Source: Streptococcus suis
GTDB taxonomy: Bacteria > Bacillota > Bacilli > Lactobacillales > Streptococcaceae
Assembly: GCF_024509525.1 (NCBI RefSeq)
Contig: NZ_JAMWEM010000004.1
Coordinates: 62,001 to 126,000 of the forward strand
Direction: 5' to 3'
Length of the DNA: 64,000 nucleotides
The position numbers and the translations under genes were made by a program. Every line of letters starts with the position of its first letter. Position 1 is the first letter of the stretch. The notes under the pieces were generated by a model that worked only from the letters and a program-made list of their open reading frames with translations, made no database searches and had not been told where the DNA came from. Positions 6,683 to 14,007 of this stretch are shown here, in pieces.

Positions 6683-8044
6683 ATGAATACAAACCTATTT
6701 CGAAGTGCTGAATTTTATCAGCGACGCTACCATAATTTTGCGACCCTTTTGATTCTCCCCTTGGTACTACTGATCTCCTTCCTTTTTCTCTTCTCCTTCC
6801 TAGCTAAAAAAGAAGTCACTGTCACTTCACGAGGAGAGATTACTCCTACCAAGGTCATCGCCTCTATTCAATCAACTAGCAACAATCCTATTCTTGCCAA
6901 TCATCTCGTAGCCAATCAAGCCGTAAAAAAAGGCGATGCTCTCATCCAGTATGCCGAAACAATGGAGGCTTCCCAGAAGCAAGCCTTAGAAAGTCAAGTT
7001 CATAACCTAGAAGAGCAGAAAAAAGGATTGGAGACCTTACGAAACAGTCTCGAACAGGGTACCAACCTCTTTACAGGAGAAGATAACTTTGGCTACGGAG
7101 CAACCTTTCAGCAATTCGTCAGCCAGACACAAGACCTAGAATTAGGTATCGCTAAAACGAATGCCGAGGTCACTAATCAAGCAACTTTGGCCAATCACAC
7201 CGCTGCTGCTATTGACCAACAACTCAGTCAACTCCAGCAGGACATCATCGCCTACGAGGAGCTTAAAACAGCGATTAGCACCCAAGCAAGTAGCTTACCG
7301 ACAGGCAATCCCCACCAGGCCACTCTGAACAACTACCTATCCCAAGTCCAAGGAACACCAAATCCTGCCCTTAGTGATCAATACATTAGCCAGATCAACC
7401 AAACCATCGCAGGATTGGAAAACTCAATGGCTAGTCTCTCTATTCAACGGGCAGGTACTGGTAGCATTGCCACCTACGACACAAGTCTAGCAACTAAAAT
7501 CGAAAGTTTACGTGCCCAGTTTCTACAAAACGCAGCTCAGCAACTGACCACTGTCGAATCTCAATTGCTTCAGGCAAAGTCGCAACTCGATCAAGCAGCG
7601 ACTCAATTAGAACAAACTGCCATCACCGCTCCAGAAAATGGAGTCATCGCCCTAAATCCTGAGTTCGAGGGTAAAAACTTGATTCCAGTAGGGAGCGATA
7701 TCGCCTATCTCTATCCTGATATCACGCAAACCAAGACCGTCCTTATCACCTACTATGTGACTTCAGAGTATGTCGCCCTCCTCAAAGAAGGCCAGACCGC
7801 CCGACTAAGCTTAGAGAAAATCGGCAATCAGCCAATCACAGTCATCGGTTCCATCCAGTCTATCGCTCAATCCGCAACACCAACAGAAGAGGGTAATCTC
7901 TTTAAGATTACAGCCCAAGCTACCATTACAGAAAATGAAAGCTCGCTTCTACAGTATGGTCTACAGGGTCGCGTCACCAGTGTAATTGCTAAGAAGACCT
8001 TCTTCGACTACTACAAAGACAAACTGCTTCACACAAATGAGTAG
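6683..8044 (+). CDS. blpB: Bacteriocin export accessory protein (BlpB/ComB-like, HlyD family)
   Basis: This 453-aa membrane-fusion-type protein begins MNTNLFRSAEFYQRRYHNF, with a single N-terminal membrane helix (about 22-43). A lipoyl-like beta segment follows (ITPTKVIASIQSTSNNPI), then a long coiled coil rich in Q, L and E (about 95-310) and a C-terminal beta-barrel region. It works with the C39 transporter to release peptides outside the cell. The AAGGAG ribosome site and 9-bp gap show tight coupling to blpA. Its last 233 bp, including the stop, recur at 9541-9773, just before the pheromone gene, which suggests that blpA-blpB-blpC were once contiguous here as they are in pneumococcus. Confidence 0.9.
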   Translation: MNTNLFRSAEFYQRRYHNFATLLILPLVLLISFLFLFSFLAKKEVTVTSRGEITPTKVIASIQSTSNNPILANHLVANQAVKKGDALIQYAETMEASQKQALESQVHNLEEQKKGLETLRNSLEQGTNLFTGEDNFGYGATFQQFVSQTQDLELGIAKTNAEVTNQATLANHTAAAIDQQLSQLQQDIIAYEELKTAISTQASSLPTGNPHQATLNNYLSQVQGTPNPALSDQYISQINQTIAGLENSMASLSIQRAGTGSIATYDTSLATKIESLRAQFLQNAAQQLTTVESQLLQAKSQLDQAATQLEQTAITAPENGVIALNPEFEGKNLIPVGSDIAYLYPDITQTKTVLITYYVTSEYVALLKEGQTARLSLEKIGNQPITVIGSIQSIAQSATPTEEGNLFKITAQATITENESSLLQYGLQGRVTSVIAKKTFFDYYKDKLLHTNE

Positions 8045-8242
8045 CTACTTGAGGCTTTTCAAGGACTGTTTAGGAAACCAGACACCAAGCTATGTGTTCT
8101 AACGTATCATAAAACTCCTTCCACACCGTCATCGAAGGAGATTGATTTGATATTTCATTGCAGATTTTAGAGAAAAAAGCATGTAGGTTCCACTAAAAAT
8201 GAAACATACATGCTTTTTATTTGTGATATGTTCGTATCTTGC
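8045..8242. other. Intergenic stretch after blpB
   Basis: No gene seen. It contains AAAAGCATGTAGGTTCC near 8176 and its inverse around 8200-8218 (AACATACATGCTTTTT). This makes a hairpin with a T run that can terminate blpB and, on the other strand, the 8243-8989 gene. Confidence 0.5.
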
Positions 8243-8989
8243 TTAAGCAGCTGGACTGTCTGCACCACTCTCTATAGTAGGTGCATATTTATTTACACGA
8301 GTGCTTTTCGCAAAGGACTGGCGAATATCATTCAAAGCAAGAAGCAAGCTATATTCTGGCACCGCTGGATTAAAGGTAACCTGATTCACAAGATGAAGAT
8401 AGAGTAACCTGTAATGACGTTGCATAGACTGACGAATCTTCTTGCTATCCACGAAAACTTTTGAGCCGGCTTCTTGACTCCGCTGAAAGAAGAGCTGATA
8501 GGCCTTGCTATTGCTTTCTGTCAAAAAAGAGAGTGGCTCCACCAAGTTGAGAAGAATGAGATCCTCTTGGTAAGTCGGCTCGTTCAACTTATCCAAAAGC
8601 GACTCTATAAGAGCAAAACTTTCTTGCTGATTTGTTTGTGCCGAACAGCGATAGCGTTGGCATAGGTTACTTAATCTATTGTAAGCCTTAGCCTTTTCGG
8701 GATTTCGAGTCTGCTTATAAGCCTTAACACCTGCCACAAAAGCCCGATAGTCAGAATTCCGAATCTGAAGTTGCTGCTGAAAATCCTTTGTCAAGTCTGA
8801 TCCTCTTTTGGTTTTTAAGGAGCGCTTTAGTTCAGGCAGCTCATCTACCAACAAATCCATCAATTGTTGTATAAATACATCCGAATCTTCTTTGCGATGT
8901 TCCTTAAGAGTATCAATCGTACTCGTCATGAATTGCGTAAACTCTGCTTGGGTTAAACGTTGAATATTGAGATTTGTCTTTGTTTTCAT
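8243..8989 (-). CDS. Uncharacterised 248-aa cytoplasmic protein
   Basis: The ATG at 8989 follows AAAGG. The protein has no signal peptide or membrane helix and looks all-helical and charged. An N-terminal part (LTQAEFTQFMTSTIDTLKEH) is followed by a middle segment with DYRAFVAGVKAYK and a C-terminal basic helix KKIRQSMQRHYRLLYLHLV. I loosely recall a DUF6261-like family with this style, but cannot verify it. It lies antiparallel to the blp operon, inside the segment that separates blpB from its duplicated tail, so it is probably an insertion into the locus. No regulator box precedes it; an AT-rich 42-bp repeat array does. Confidence 0.55.
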   Translation of the reverse strand: MKTKTNLNIQRLTQAEFTQFMTSTIDTLKEHRKEDSDVFIQQLMDLLVDELPELKRSLKTKRGSDLTKDFQQQLQIRNSDYRAFVAGVKAYKQTRNPEKAKAYNRLSNLCQRYRCSAQTNQQESFALIESLLDKLNEPTYQEDLILLNLVEPLSFLTESNSKAYQLFFQRSQEAGSKVFVDSKKIRQSMQRHYRLLYLHLVNQVTFNPAVPEYSLLLALNDIRQSFAKSTRVNKYAPTIESGADSPAA

Positions 8990-9103
8990 TATATAAAAAC
9001 CTTTCTATTTAATGTTTTAGTGTAGCTATGTATTTCCTCCTACATCTTATCTATTCGAAAAGACTAGCAAAAAAATACGATAAATCTGCAATTTTTTCAA
9101 TTT

Positions 9104-9354
9104 GATAGAAAAATATCATTATTATTGAATTTTTTTGTTTTTTCAGTGATATCTTGAAGCTTCCTCAAAATTTTGAGAGAATCGAACTATATTCTAAAAT
9201 TGTCTGGGTATTTTTTAGTTTTTTACAACTATATTCTGAAATTGTCTTAAGATTTTTTAGAATATCCACCTCTATTTTACAAATATCTCACTATTTTTTG
9301 ATTTTTTACAATGATATACTGTAAATGTGCTTGAAATTTTTGGTCTTCCTCTAG
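9104..9354. repeat. Degenerate 42-bp tandem repeat, T-rich
   Basis: Successive units start near 9104, 9145, 9187, 9229, 9271 and 9313. The clearest pair is CTATATTCTAAAATTGTC (9187) and CTATATTCTGAAATTGTC (9229), each followed by a TTTTTTAG-like tract. Outer units are more degenerate. It lies upstream of the minus-strand gene at 8989 and contains no convincing reading frame. Confidence 0.65.
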
Positions 9355-9540
9355 CTTGGACAGTTCAAGACTTTGAGCAGTTTTCCATTATTTCTTTCTC
9401 AATGCGCCAAACAGAACCTTCCGAGGTGACCATCAAAGCTTTGATTCCTGCGAGTTTTTTTGGAAAGTTCCTAGACTCCATCTTGTTTGATAATGATTTT
9501 TATACTGCTAATGTCGAGAGATAGTGGGATAGCCCAACTA

Positions 9541-9773
9541 TAGAGAAAATCGACAATCAAACACTCACAGTCATCGGCTCCATCCAGCCTATTGCTCAAT
9601 CCGCAACACCAACAGAAGAGGGAAATCTCTTTAAGATTACAGCCCAAGCTACCATTACAGAAAATGAAAGCTCACTTCTACAGTATGGTCTACAGGGTCG
9701 CGTCACCAGTGTGATTGCTAAGAAGACCTTCTTCGACTACTACAAAGACAAACTGTTTCACACAAATAATTAA
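9541..9773 (+). pseudogene. Duplicated 3' end of blpB
   Basis: The 233 bp up to and including a TAA stop match 7812-8044 in length and frame (EKI-NQ-TVIGSIQ-IAQSATPTEEG onward), with scattered substitutions. No 5' part is present. It directly abuts the pheromone promoter box at 9774, marking where the pheromone gene originally followed blpB. Confidence 0.9.
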
Positions 9774-9840
9774 CCATTCAGGACGTTTCAACGACCATTT
9801 AGGATATGGGGAAGATTTTTTGAGAATTTTTGTTTATAAT
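9774..9840 (+). promoter_or_regulatory. Blp-type box pair and -10 of the pheromone gene
   Basis: CCATTCAGGA (9774-9783) and CCATTTAGGA (9795-9804) are 21 bp apart. TATAAT (9835-9840) follows after 30 bp. The pheromone gene is thus under the same positive loop as the bacteriocins. Confidence 0.85.
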
Positions 9841-9869
9841 AACATAAAAAAGAAAAAGGAGGTCCAATC

Positions 9870-10019
9870 ATGGACAAACAAAGACACAACACATCATTTA
9901 CACAGCTATCCGACACAGAATTGCAGTCTATCACAGGGGGTGACTGGTGGACTGATTTTTTCAAAGGAAAAGTAAACTTTCCTTTCCAAACTCTCCCTGG
10001 CAATCATAGACAGGGATAG
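9870..10019 (+). CDS. blpC: Peptide pheromone precursor (BlpC-like)
   Basis: This 49-aa gene starts at the ATG behind AAAAAGGAGGT. The leader MDKQRHNTSFTQLSDTELQS plus ITGG ends in double glycine after 24 residues and is strikingly close to the pneumococcal BlpC leader (MDKK---TSFQEL--TELNQITGG, from memory). The mature peptide has 25 residues, begins DWWTDFFKGK and ends LPGNHRQG. The Trp-Trp near its start also recalls BlpC. It should be cut and exported by the C39 transporter and sensed by the kinase at 10215. Its promoter carries the box pair, closing an autoinduction loop. The exact pherotype is new to me. Confidence 0.88.
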   Translation: MDKQRHNTSFTQLSDTELQSITGGDWWTDFFKGKVNFPFQTLPGNHRQG

Positions 10020-10035
10020 GAAATCACCGAGATAA

Positions 10036-10071
10036 TTAAAAGGCTTGAAACGAAAGGTTCAGGCCTTTTAA
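10036..10071 (+). terminator. Rho-independent terminator after the pheromone gene
   Basis: TTAAAAGGC and GCCTTTTAA form the outer stem, with inner TTGAA/TTCAG pairing around ACGAAAGG. It lies 17 bp after the pheromone stop. Confidence 0.7.
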
Positions 10072-10080
10072 CTATTTGTC

Positions 10081-10245
10081 GTGTGCAATGACCAGCAATT
10101 TAGACTCCGATCACTAAGTCAAGAACTGAATCATCCTACTCTTATCTCTAGCCAGCTGGTTAACAACCAAGTAGGCCGTTTTTTAGTGACACCAGAAGTT
10201 CAACAACTCTATCCTCATTTCTCTACCATGATTTCCAGAACCTGA
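10081..10245 (+). pseudogene. Possible gene remnant between pheromone and kinase genes
   Basis: An open frame of 54 codons from a GTG reads QQFRLRSLSQELNHPTLIS and later VNNQVGRFLVTPEVQQLY before a TGA that overlaps the kinase 3' end on the other strand. The composition looks protein-like and its end falls in the kinase gene, but there is no ribosome site and I do not recognise it. It may be the tail of a lost gene or chance. Confidence 0.25.
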
Positions 10246-11546
10246 CAGAAGGTATGGTTGCGGCTGCTGGTATTTAGCGAGACATTGAGGTAGCCATTCA
10301 AAATCTCCCTGACAGTGTAGAGACCGATTCCCCGCCCTTCTCCCTTACTACTCTTACCAAAATCTGTCAGATTAGCAAGGGCGACCGACTCTTCCTTAGT
10401 CGTATTCTCTACGATAAAGAGTTGCTTGTCACCTAAGGAGAGATAGGCGATACTCATACTTGGTTGCTCGGTCTCCATGGTCGCTTCTATCGCATTGTCA
10501 CAAAGAATAGAGGCGATCGTGATAAAGTCTAACAGCTCTATTCCTTTGGGAGAAATAGGGTTTGGTACCTCTAAGGAAACTGCAATCCCTTGTTCTGCAG
10601 CCTGCATAAATTTAACCGCCAAGAGACTCTTGAGGGCTGGATTGTCCAGATGAATCAACCGCCCCACATCATACTTTTGATGACGAAAAGAGGCATTAGA
10701 GCCCTTGAAAACTGACTGGTACACCTCTTCAATCAAGGACAAGTCCTGATTGTCGATTCCCAATCGCAAGGTTGTCAAAAGATTGGCATAGTCATGGCGG
10801 AAGCCTCTCACTTCTCGATAGAGTCCCTCTATGTGCTGACTGTACCGCTCCATATCTTGCAACTGACGCTCCTTCTGAAGCAATAAGGCATCCTGCAACC
10901 GTTCCTTGATGTGTCGGTCCAACCGGTAGACGACCCCCATGAAAAAGACCATGTAAACTACCACGATAAACTGGCGATATACAACCGTATCAATCTGATG
11001 GATTTCCTCCAAATAAATCAAAATATGATTAAAGAAGAAATAGCCTATCATCAAGTAATTGGTGACTGTCAAGACTTTCCTATCTTTCTCATCTAGGGTT
11101 CGGGGCCATAGCTGTGAAAAGTCATATCCCAGCCACTTCAAAAAGAAGAAGACTAGTGCCCAGCACACTATTCCTGATACACTTCGCCCAAAAGAATCCC
11201 GTAGGATTTCTTTATCCCATCCAAACATAGGGAGGAGGAAGAAGACAAGGCTACGATGAAAGAGATTGAACAGGATAGAGGTAAAGAAGGTATAGAAGAC
11301 TGCCAAGGTTTTGGACTCTTTTCCAAACAATAGATAAGATACTAGCAATTTAGCTATTATTTCCGACGAAAAGGTTACTACTCCTATGTCTGGATAAGCT
11401 AGGGTCAGTATATTCAACCCAAAATCCACCAGAAAACCAAGGGCAAGATAGGTCCAGGGGAGCTTCCGACCACTTATCCAAGCAATCGAAAGATAGGGGA
11501 GAACAAAAACCACTACCATTGCTATCACAAAAAACAGAAGATTCAT
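10215..11546 (-). CDS. blpH: Peptide-pheromone sensor histidine kinase (BlpH/AgrC-type)
   Basis: This 443-aa protein has six to seven membrane helices in its first 210 residues (the peptide-sensing domain), then a short coiled coil. The phosphoacceptor region is YREVRGFRHDYANLL, where the histidine sits in the HPK10-type motif FRHDY. The GHKL ATPase part shows the N box ILCDNAIEATM and the G box GEGRGIGLYTV. It is expected to sense the mature pheromone and phosphorylate the LytTR regulator encoded 9 bp upstream. The third gene of a blpS-R-H operon on the minus strand. Confidence 0.9.
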   Translation of the reverse strand: MNLLFFVIAMVVVFVLPYLSIAWISGRKLPWTYLALGFLVDFGLNILTLAYPDIGVVTFSSEIIAKLLVSYLLFGKESKTLAVFYTFFTSILFNLFHRSLVFFLLPMFGWDKEILRDSFGRSVSGIVCWALVFFFLKWLGYDFSQLWPRTLDEKDRKVLTVTNYLMIGYFFFNHILIYLEEIHQIDTVVYRQFIVVVYMVFFMGVVYRLDRHIKERLQDALLLQKERQLQDMERYSQHIEGLYREVRGFRHDYANLLTTLRLGIDNQDLSLIEEVYQSVFKGSNASFRHQKYDVGRLIHLDNPALKSLLAVKFMQAAEQGIAVSLEVPNPISPKGIELLDFITIASILCDNAIEATMETEQPSMSIAYLSLGDKQLFIVENTTKEESVALANLTDFGKSSKGEGRGIGLYTVREILNGYLNVSLNTSSRNHTFCQVLEIMVEK

Positions 11547-11555
11547 TAGCTACTC

Positions 11556-12299
11556 CTATCTATGCAAGTCTCGAATGGCATTATGAACTAGCTCCATTCG
11601 ATTCCGAGCGACATAACAGTTGCTGCCATTTCGGAAGTAGAGAACTTTCATCTGTCGATCAACCTTGACCACATTATTGGGGTTGACCAAGTAAGAGCGA
11701 TGACACTGGAGCAGTCTTTTTTCTTGTTTCAAAATATCTGCCAAATTCCCTGTAAACTCTAAGCGACCCTTCTCCGTATGCAGAATAACCCGATGGGGAT
11801 GAGGAGATGTTTCGATATAGAGAATATCCGCAAAGGGAACTTGGACCTGGGCATAACGCAACTTGTAATAGAAGGAATCCTCTGCCACCGTCCGACTATT
11901 TTTCCCATTAGCATAAAGGAGAGCTGTCTCAAGCCGTGCCTCAAACTCGGTCGGGGCTAGCTCCTTATCAATAAAATCCAGAGCCGATACCTGATAACGA
12001 AAGGCTAGAGGCATATACTCGGAGTGAGTGGTGACAAAAACAATAATGGCAAAGGGATCAATATCACGAATCTGTTGAGCCACCTCTAACCCCTTCTTGT
12101 CATCTGCTCGAATCTCAATGTCCAAGAAAAAGAGTTGATGAGCTCCTTTTTCCTCTACTGCCTGAATCAACTGGTCTGGTTTCCCAAAAACTTCAAACTT
12201 CTTGGTCTGAATGTGGTGTCGCTCCATTAAGCTACCAACGATTGACTCAATCCGTGACTGTTGGGCAAAATCATCTTCTAAAACAAATACATTCATCAT
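11556..12299 (-). CDS. blpR: LytTR response regulator (BlpR-like)
   Basis: This 247-aa protein starts at ATG-ATG (12299/12296) behind GGAGAA; a longer upstream frame lies within the preceding gene. The receiver domain has acidic residues E8, D9 and D10 and the phosphorylation site D60 in FFLDIEI. The C-terminal LytTR DNA-binding domain (about 140-247) includes LLQCHRSYLVNPNNVVKV, a typical LytTR signature. This family (ComE, BlpR, AgrA) binds paired direct repeats, and the eleven box pairs in this window are the obvious targets. Its start overlaps the stop of the LytTR gene before it, indicating translational coupling. Confidence 0.9.
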   Translation of the reverse strand: MMNVFVLEDDFAQQSRIESIVGSLMERHHIQTKKFEVFGKPDQLIQAVEEKGAHQLFFLDIEIRADDKKGLEVAQQIRDIDPFAIIVFVTTHSEYMPLAFRYQVSALDFIDKELAPTEFEARLETALLYANGKNSRTVAEDSFYYKLRYAQVQVPFADILYIETSPHPHRVILHTEKGRLEFTGNLADILKQEKRLLQCHRSYLVNPNNVVKVDRQMKVLYFRNGSNCYVARNRMELVHNAIRDLHR

Positions 12300-12637
12300 C
12301 TTATTTCTTCTCCTTTGTTCAACCATAATTGTCGCAGTTCCTGATAGCGACGTCTTGAAAATGCGATGGGGCGATTGCCTTCTAGTATCAACACCCTCTT
12401 TTCCACATCTATCTCCCTAATCTTCGAGAGATTGACCAGACAATTCCGATGACAGCGGACTAAGACTGGGCTGTATTCTTTTTCCAGACGACTGAGGCTA
12501 TCAAGCACATCATAGGACTTTCCTGCTGTCTTGATGCGTACATAGTGAGCCTTATCAGGGTGACTGGTAATATCGTAAACTTGATCCAGCGGGAGTTTTA
12601 TCCACTCCTTAGCCGTTCGAATCATCAAAAAGAGCAT
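12296..12637 (-). CDS. blpS: Stand-alone LytTR DNA-binding protein (BlpS-like)
   Basis: This 113-aa protein has no receiver domain, only a LytTR domain (RCHRNCLVNLSKIREIDVEK, then RRRYQELRQLW). The start is the ATG at 12637 behind GGAGGT; longer in-frame starts would run across the promoter. Like BlpS in pneumococcus it precedes the full regulator in the same operon, and probably modulates binding to the same boxes. The gene ends in a TGA overlapping the ATGATG of blpR. The operon has its own box pair, so it is autoregulated. Confidence 0.85.
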   Translation of the reverse strand: MLFLMIRTAKEWIKLPLDQVYDITSHPDKAHYVRIKTAGKSYDVLDSLSRLEKEYSPVLVRCHRNCLVNLSKIREIDVEKRVLILEGNRPIAFSRRRYQELRQLWLNKGEEIR

Positions 12638-12664
12638 AATCAGACCTCCTTCTCCTGTAAGCAT

Positions 12665-12725
12665 ACTATAAAACAGAAGAAAAGAGACCCCATTTCCTAA
12701 ACGGTCGTTAAATCGTCCTGAATGG
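12665..12725 (-). promoter_or_regulatory. Box pair and -10 of the blpSRH operon
   Basis: Boxes CCATTCAGGA (12725-12716) and CCGTTTAGGA (12704-12695), minus strand, 21 bp apart. TATAGT (12670-12665) follows after 24 bp, a shorter gap than at the other promoters, perhaps giving a different basal level. A degenerate plus-strand pair begins at 12736 with CCGTTCAGGA, but its second box is poor. Confidence 0.7.
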
Positions 12726-12769
12726 TAAAACAATACCGTTCAGGATTTGGCCAGTGAAACATTCCAGTC

Positions 12770-13040
12770 TGTTAGAGTCTGTATTCACAAGTAGAGTGCT
12801 TGATATAAAAGAAAGTTCTCCCTAATTACGGCAGGTTTTGCGGAATACTGACTGTATGATGAAAGTGCCAACTGTGAATGTAAGTTCCTAATCCCTGAAG
12901 GGACAAACAGGATTAGCCTCTTCCTTATTGTATCATAAAATCCAAGGTCTAAACTTCGTAAAATAGGCACCTCCTATCCAAGAATGCTCAAACAAAGAAA
13001 AGCCTTCATCATCAAATGAAGACTTTTTAGAGAATGAGGG
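12770..13040. other. Intergenic stretch between blpS promoter and the 13041 gene
   Basis: No gene recognised. Near 12998-13028 the minus strand forms AGTCTTCAT/ATGAAGGCT with a T-rich end, a plausible terminator for the 13041-13346 gene. Confidence 0.45.
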
Positions 13041-13346
13041 CTAGGCTTTCTTACCATACTGTTTTTGAAATTGTTTCTCTGTAAAAATTCTACAGTGGGT
13101 TTTATCCACAATATCACCAATTTCAGCTGAAACATACATCCCTTGACCATAATACCTGCCAGATTGATGCCACCATTCCTTGTTGAGACCAGCAACAAGG
13201 ATACGCAGGCGATTGTCTAGCCATTGGAAGTAGCGTTTGGCAAAAGCCTCTTGGACCCAGATGGGTTGTGGTCCGCTTTTAGAAACCTGCCAGATTTCTA
13301 TCTCTGATTCAGGATTTCCTGGAACATTATCGTCCTTTGTAAACAT
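13041..13346 (-). CDS. Uncharacterised 101-aa protein of the bacteriocin regulon
   Basis: The start is the ATG at 13346 behind AGGAGG; the 18 codons upstream in frame belong to the leader. It is a soluble, charged protein rich in Trp and aromatics (IWQVSKSGPQPIWVQEAF, then NKEWWHQSGRYYGQGMYV) with a basic C-terminus KQYGKKA. No signal peptide, membrane helix or double-glycine leader is seen. A perfect-spacing box pair and -10 (13406-13471) precede it, so it should be induced with the bacteriocins. Size and place recall the small unknown genes at blp locus edges (blpT-like), but I cannot confirm homology. Confidence 0.65.
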   Translation of the reverse strand: MFTKDDNVPGNPESEIEIWQVSKSGPQPIWVQEAFAKRYFQWLDNRLRILVAGLNKEWWHQSGRYYGQGMYVSAEIGDIVDKTHCRIFTEKQFQKQYGKKA

Positions 13347-13405
13347 TGAGTCTGCCTCCTGTTCACTAGTTTGTTTTTGGTCTTGTCGCAACCTTGACAA
13401 GTATC

Positions 13406-13471
13406 AGTATAGCTCATTTTTGAAAAAAGAACTAGACATTTCCCGAATGGTCATTGAACAATCCTGAACTG
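13406..13471 (-). promoter_or_regulatory. Blp-type box pair and -10 (leftward)
   Basis: Boxes CAGTTCAGGA (13471-13462) and CCATTCGGGA (13450-13441), minus strand, 21 bp apart, then 29 bp to TATACT (13411-13406). It drives the 13041-13346 gene. Confidence 0.82.
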
Positions 13472-13481
13472 CTAGTTTTTA

Positions 13482-13548
13482 CCGTTCAGGACGATTCAGT
13501 GACTGTTCAGGATTTGGTGAGCTAAAAAAACAAGCATTTTGATAAGAT
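13482..13548 (+). promoter_or_regulatory. Blp-type box pair and -10 (rightward)
   Basis: Boxes CCGTTCAGGA (13482-13491) and CTGTTCAGGA (13503-13512), 21 bp apart, then 30 bp to TAAGAT (13543-13548). It is back to back with the leftward pair and drives the gene at 13577. Confidence 0.82.
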
Positions 13549-13576
13549 AGAAGCAAGGAAGAAACAGGAGGTACAT

Positions 13577-13975
13577 ATGATTGAAATTTTCCCTTGCTCT
13601 ATTACTAGCTGCCTTACAAGCTTTATTATCCATTTATTTCTCATTGCTCGCAAACAATGGTTTGCTGTGAAGACCAAGCTCAGTTACGAGCCCTATAATT
13701 CTTGGAAGCCCACGACCTATTTTATTGTCAAATCCAAGGCCTTATCTTCTGAGAAAATGCACTTCTTCCTCAGGGATATTCGACAACGTTCCGAGCTTGC
13801 CAATATCATTATCATCGGAAAAGATATTGACTACGAAGAACTCTTTCGCAATCACTACCGTGTCTTTGGAGTGATTGATATGAGTGAAGACCAGTCCTTT
13901 GGCTATATTCGTAAAGAGATTTTTCACTATCTGGATGCCCTCTATCCCTCTCAGACCCCTAGGAAAAAACGCTAA
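13577..13975 (+). CDS. Uncharacterised membrane-anchored protein of the bacteriocin regulon
   Basis: This 132-aa protein starts at the ATG behind AGGAGG. One hydrophobic N-terminal segment (CSITSCLTSFIIHLFLIA, about 6-23) is followed by a soluble domain with YFIVKSKALSSEKMHFFL, ELANIIIIGKDIDYEELF and a basic tail TPRKKR. The topology suggests a membrane anchor with a cytosolic domain. The divergent box promoter puts it under the pheromone circuit although it encodes neither a bacteriocin nor an exporter. I do not recognise the family; immunity or signal modulation are possible roles. Confidence 0.65.
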   Translation: MIEIFPCSITSCLTSFIIHLFLIARKQWFAVKTKLSYEPYNSWKPTTYFIVKSKALSSEKMHFFLRDIRQRSELANIIIIGKDIDYEELFRNHYRVFGVIDMSEDQSFGYIRKEIFHYLDALYPSQTPRKKR

Positions 13976-14001
13976 AAGCACCTGCAACCTGCAGGTGCTT
14001 T
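13975..14001. terminator. Bidirectional terminator between the bacteriocin locus and mutS2
   Basis: AAAGCACCTGCA and its complement with a 3-nt loop; A and T runs on both sides serve the convergent genes ending at 13975 and 14008. Confidence 0.85.
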
Positions 14002-14007
14002 GTGTTT

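Noticed and set aside
9104-9354. CRISPR array
   Set aside because: The 42-bp units are contiguous and degenerate, without unique spacers, and no cas genes are present.
9327-9524. 65-codon plus-strand frame after the 42-bp repeats
   Set aside because: TTG start without a ribosome site, no recognised family, located in rearranged DNA; not supportable as a gene.
12736-12767. Possible twelfth regulator box pair (plus strand) next to the blpS promoter
   Set aside because: The first box matches but the second (AACATTCCAG) is poor and no gene follows in that direction.
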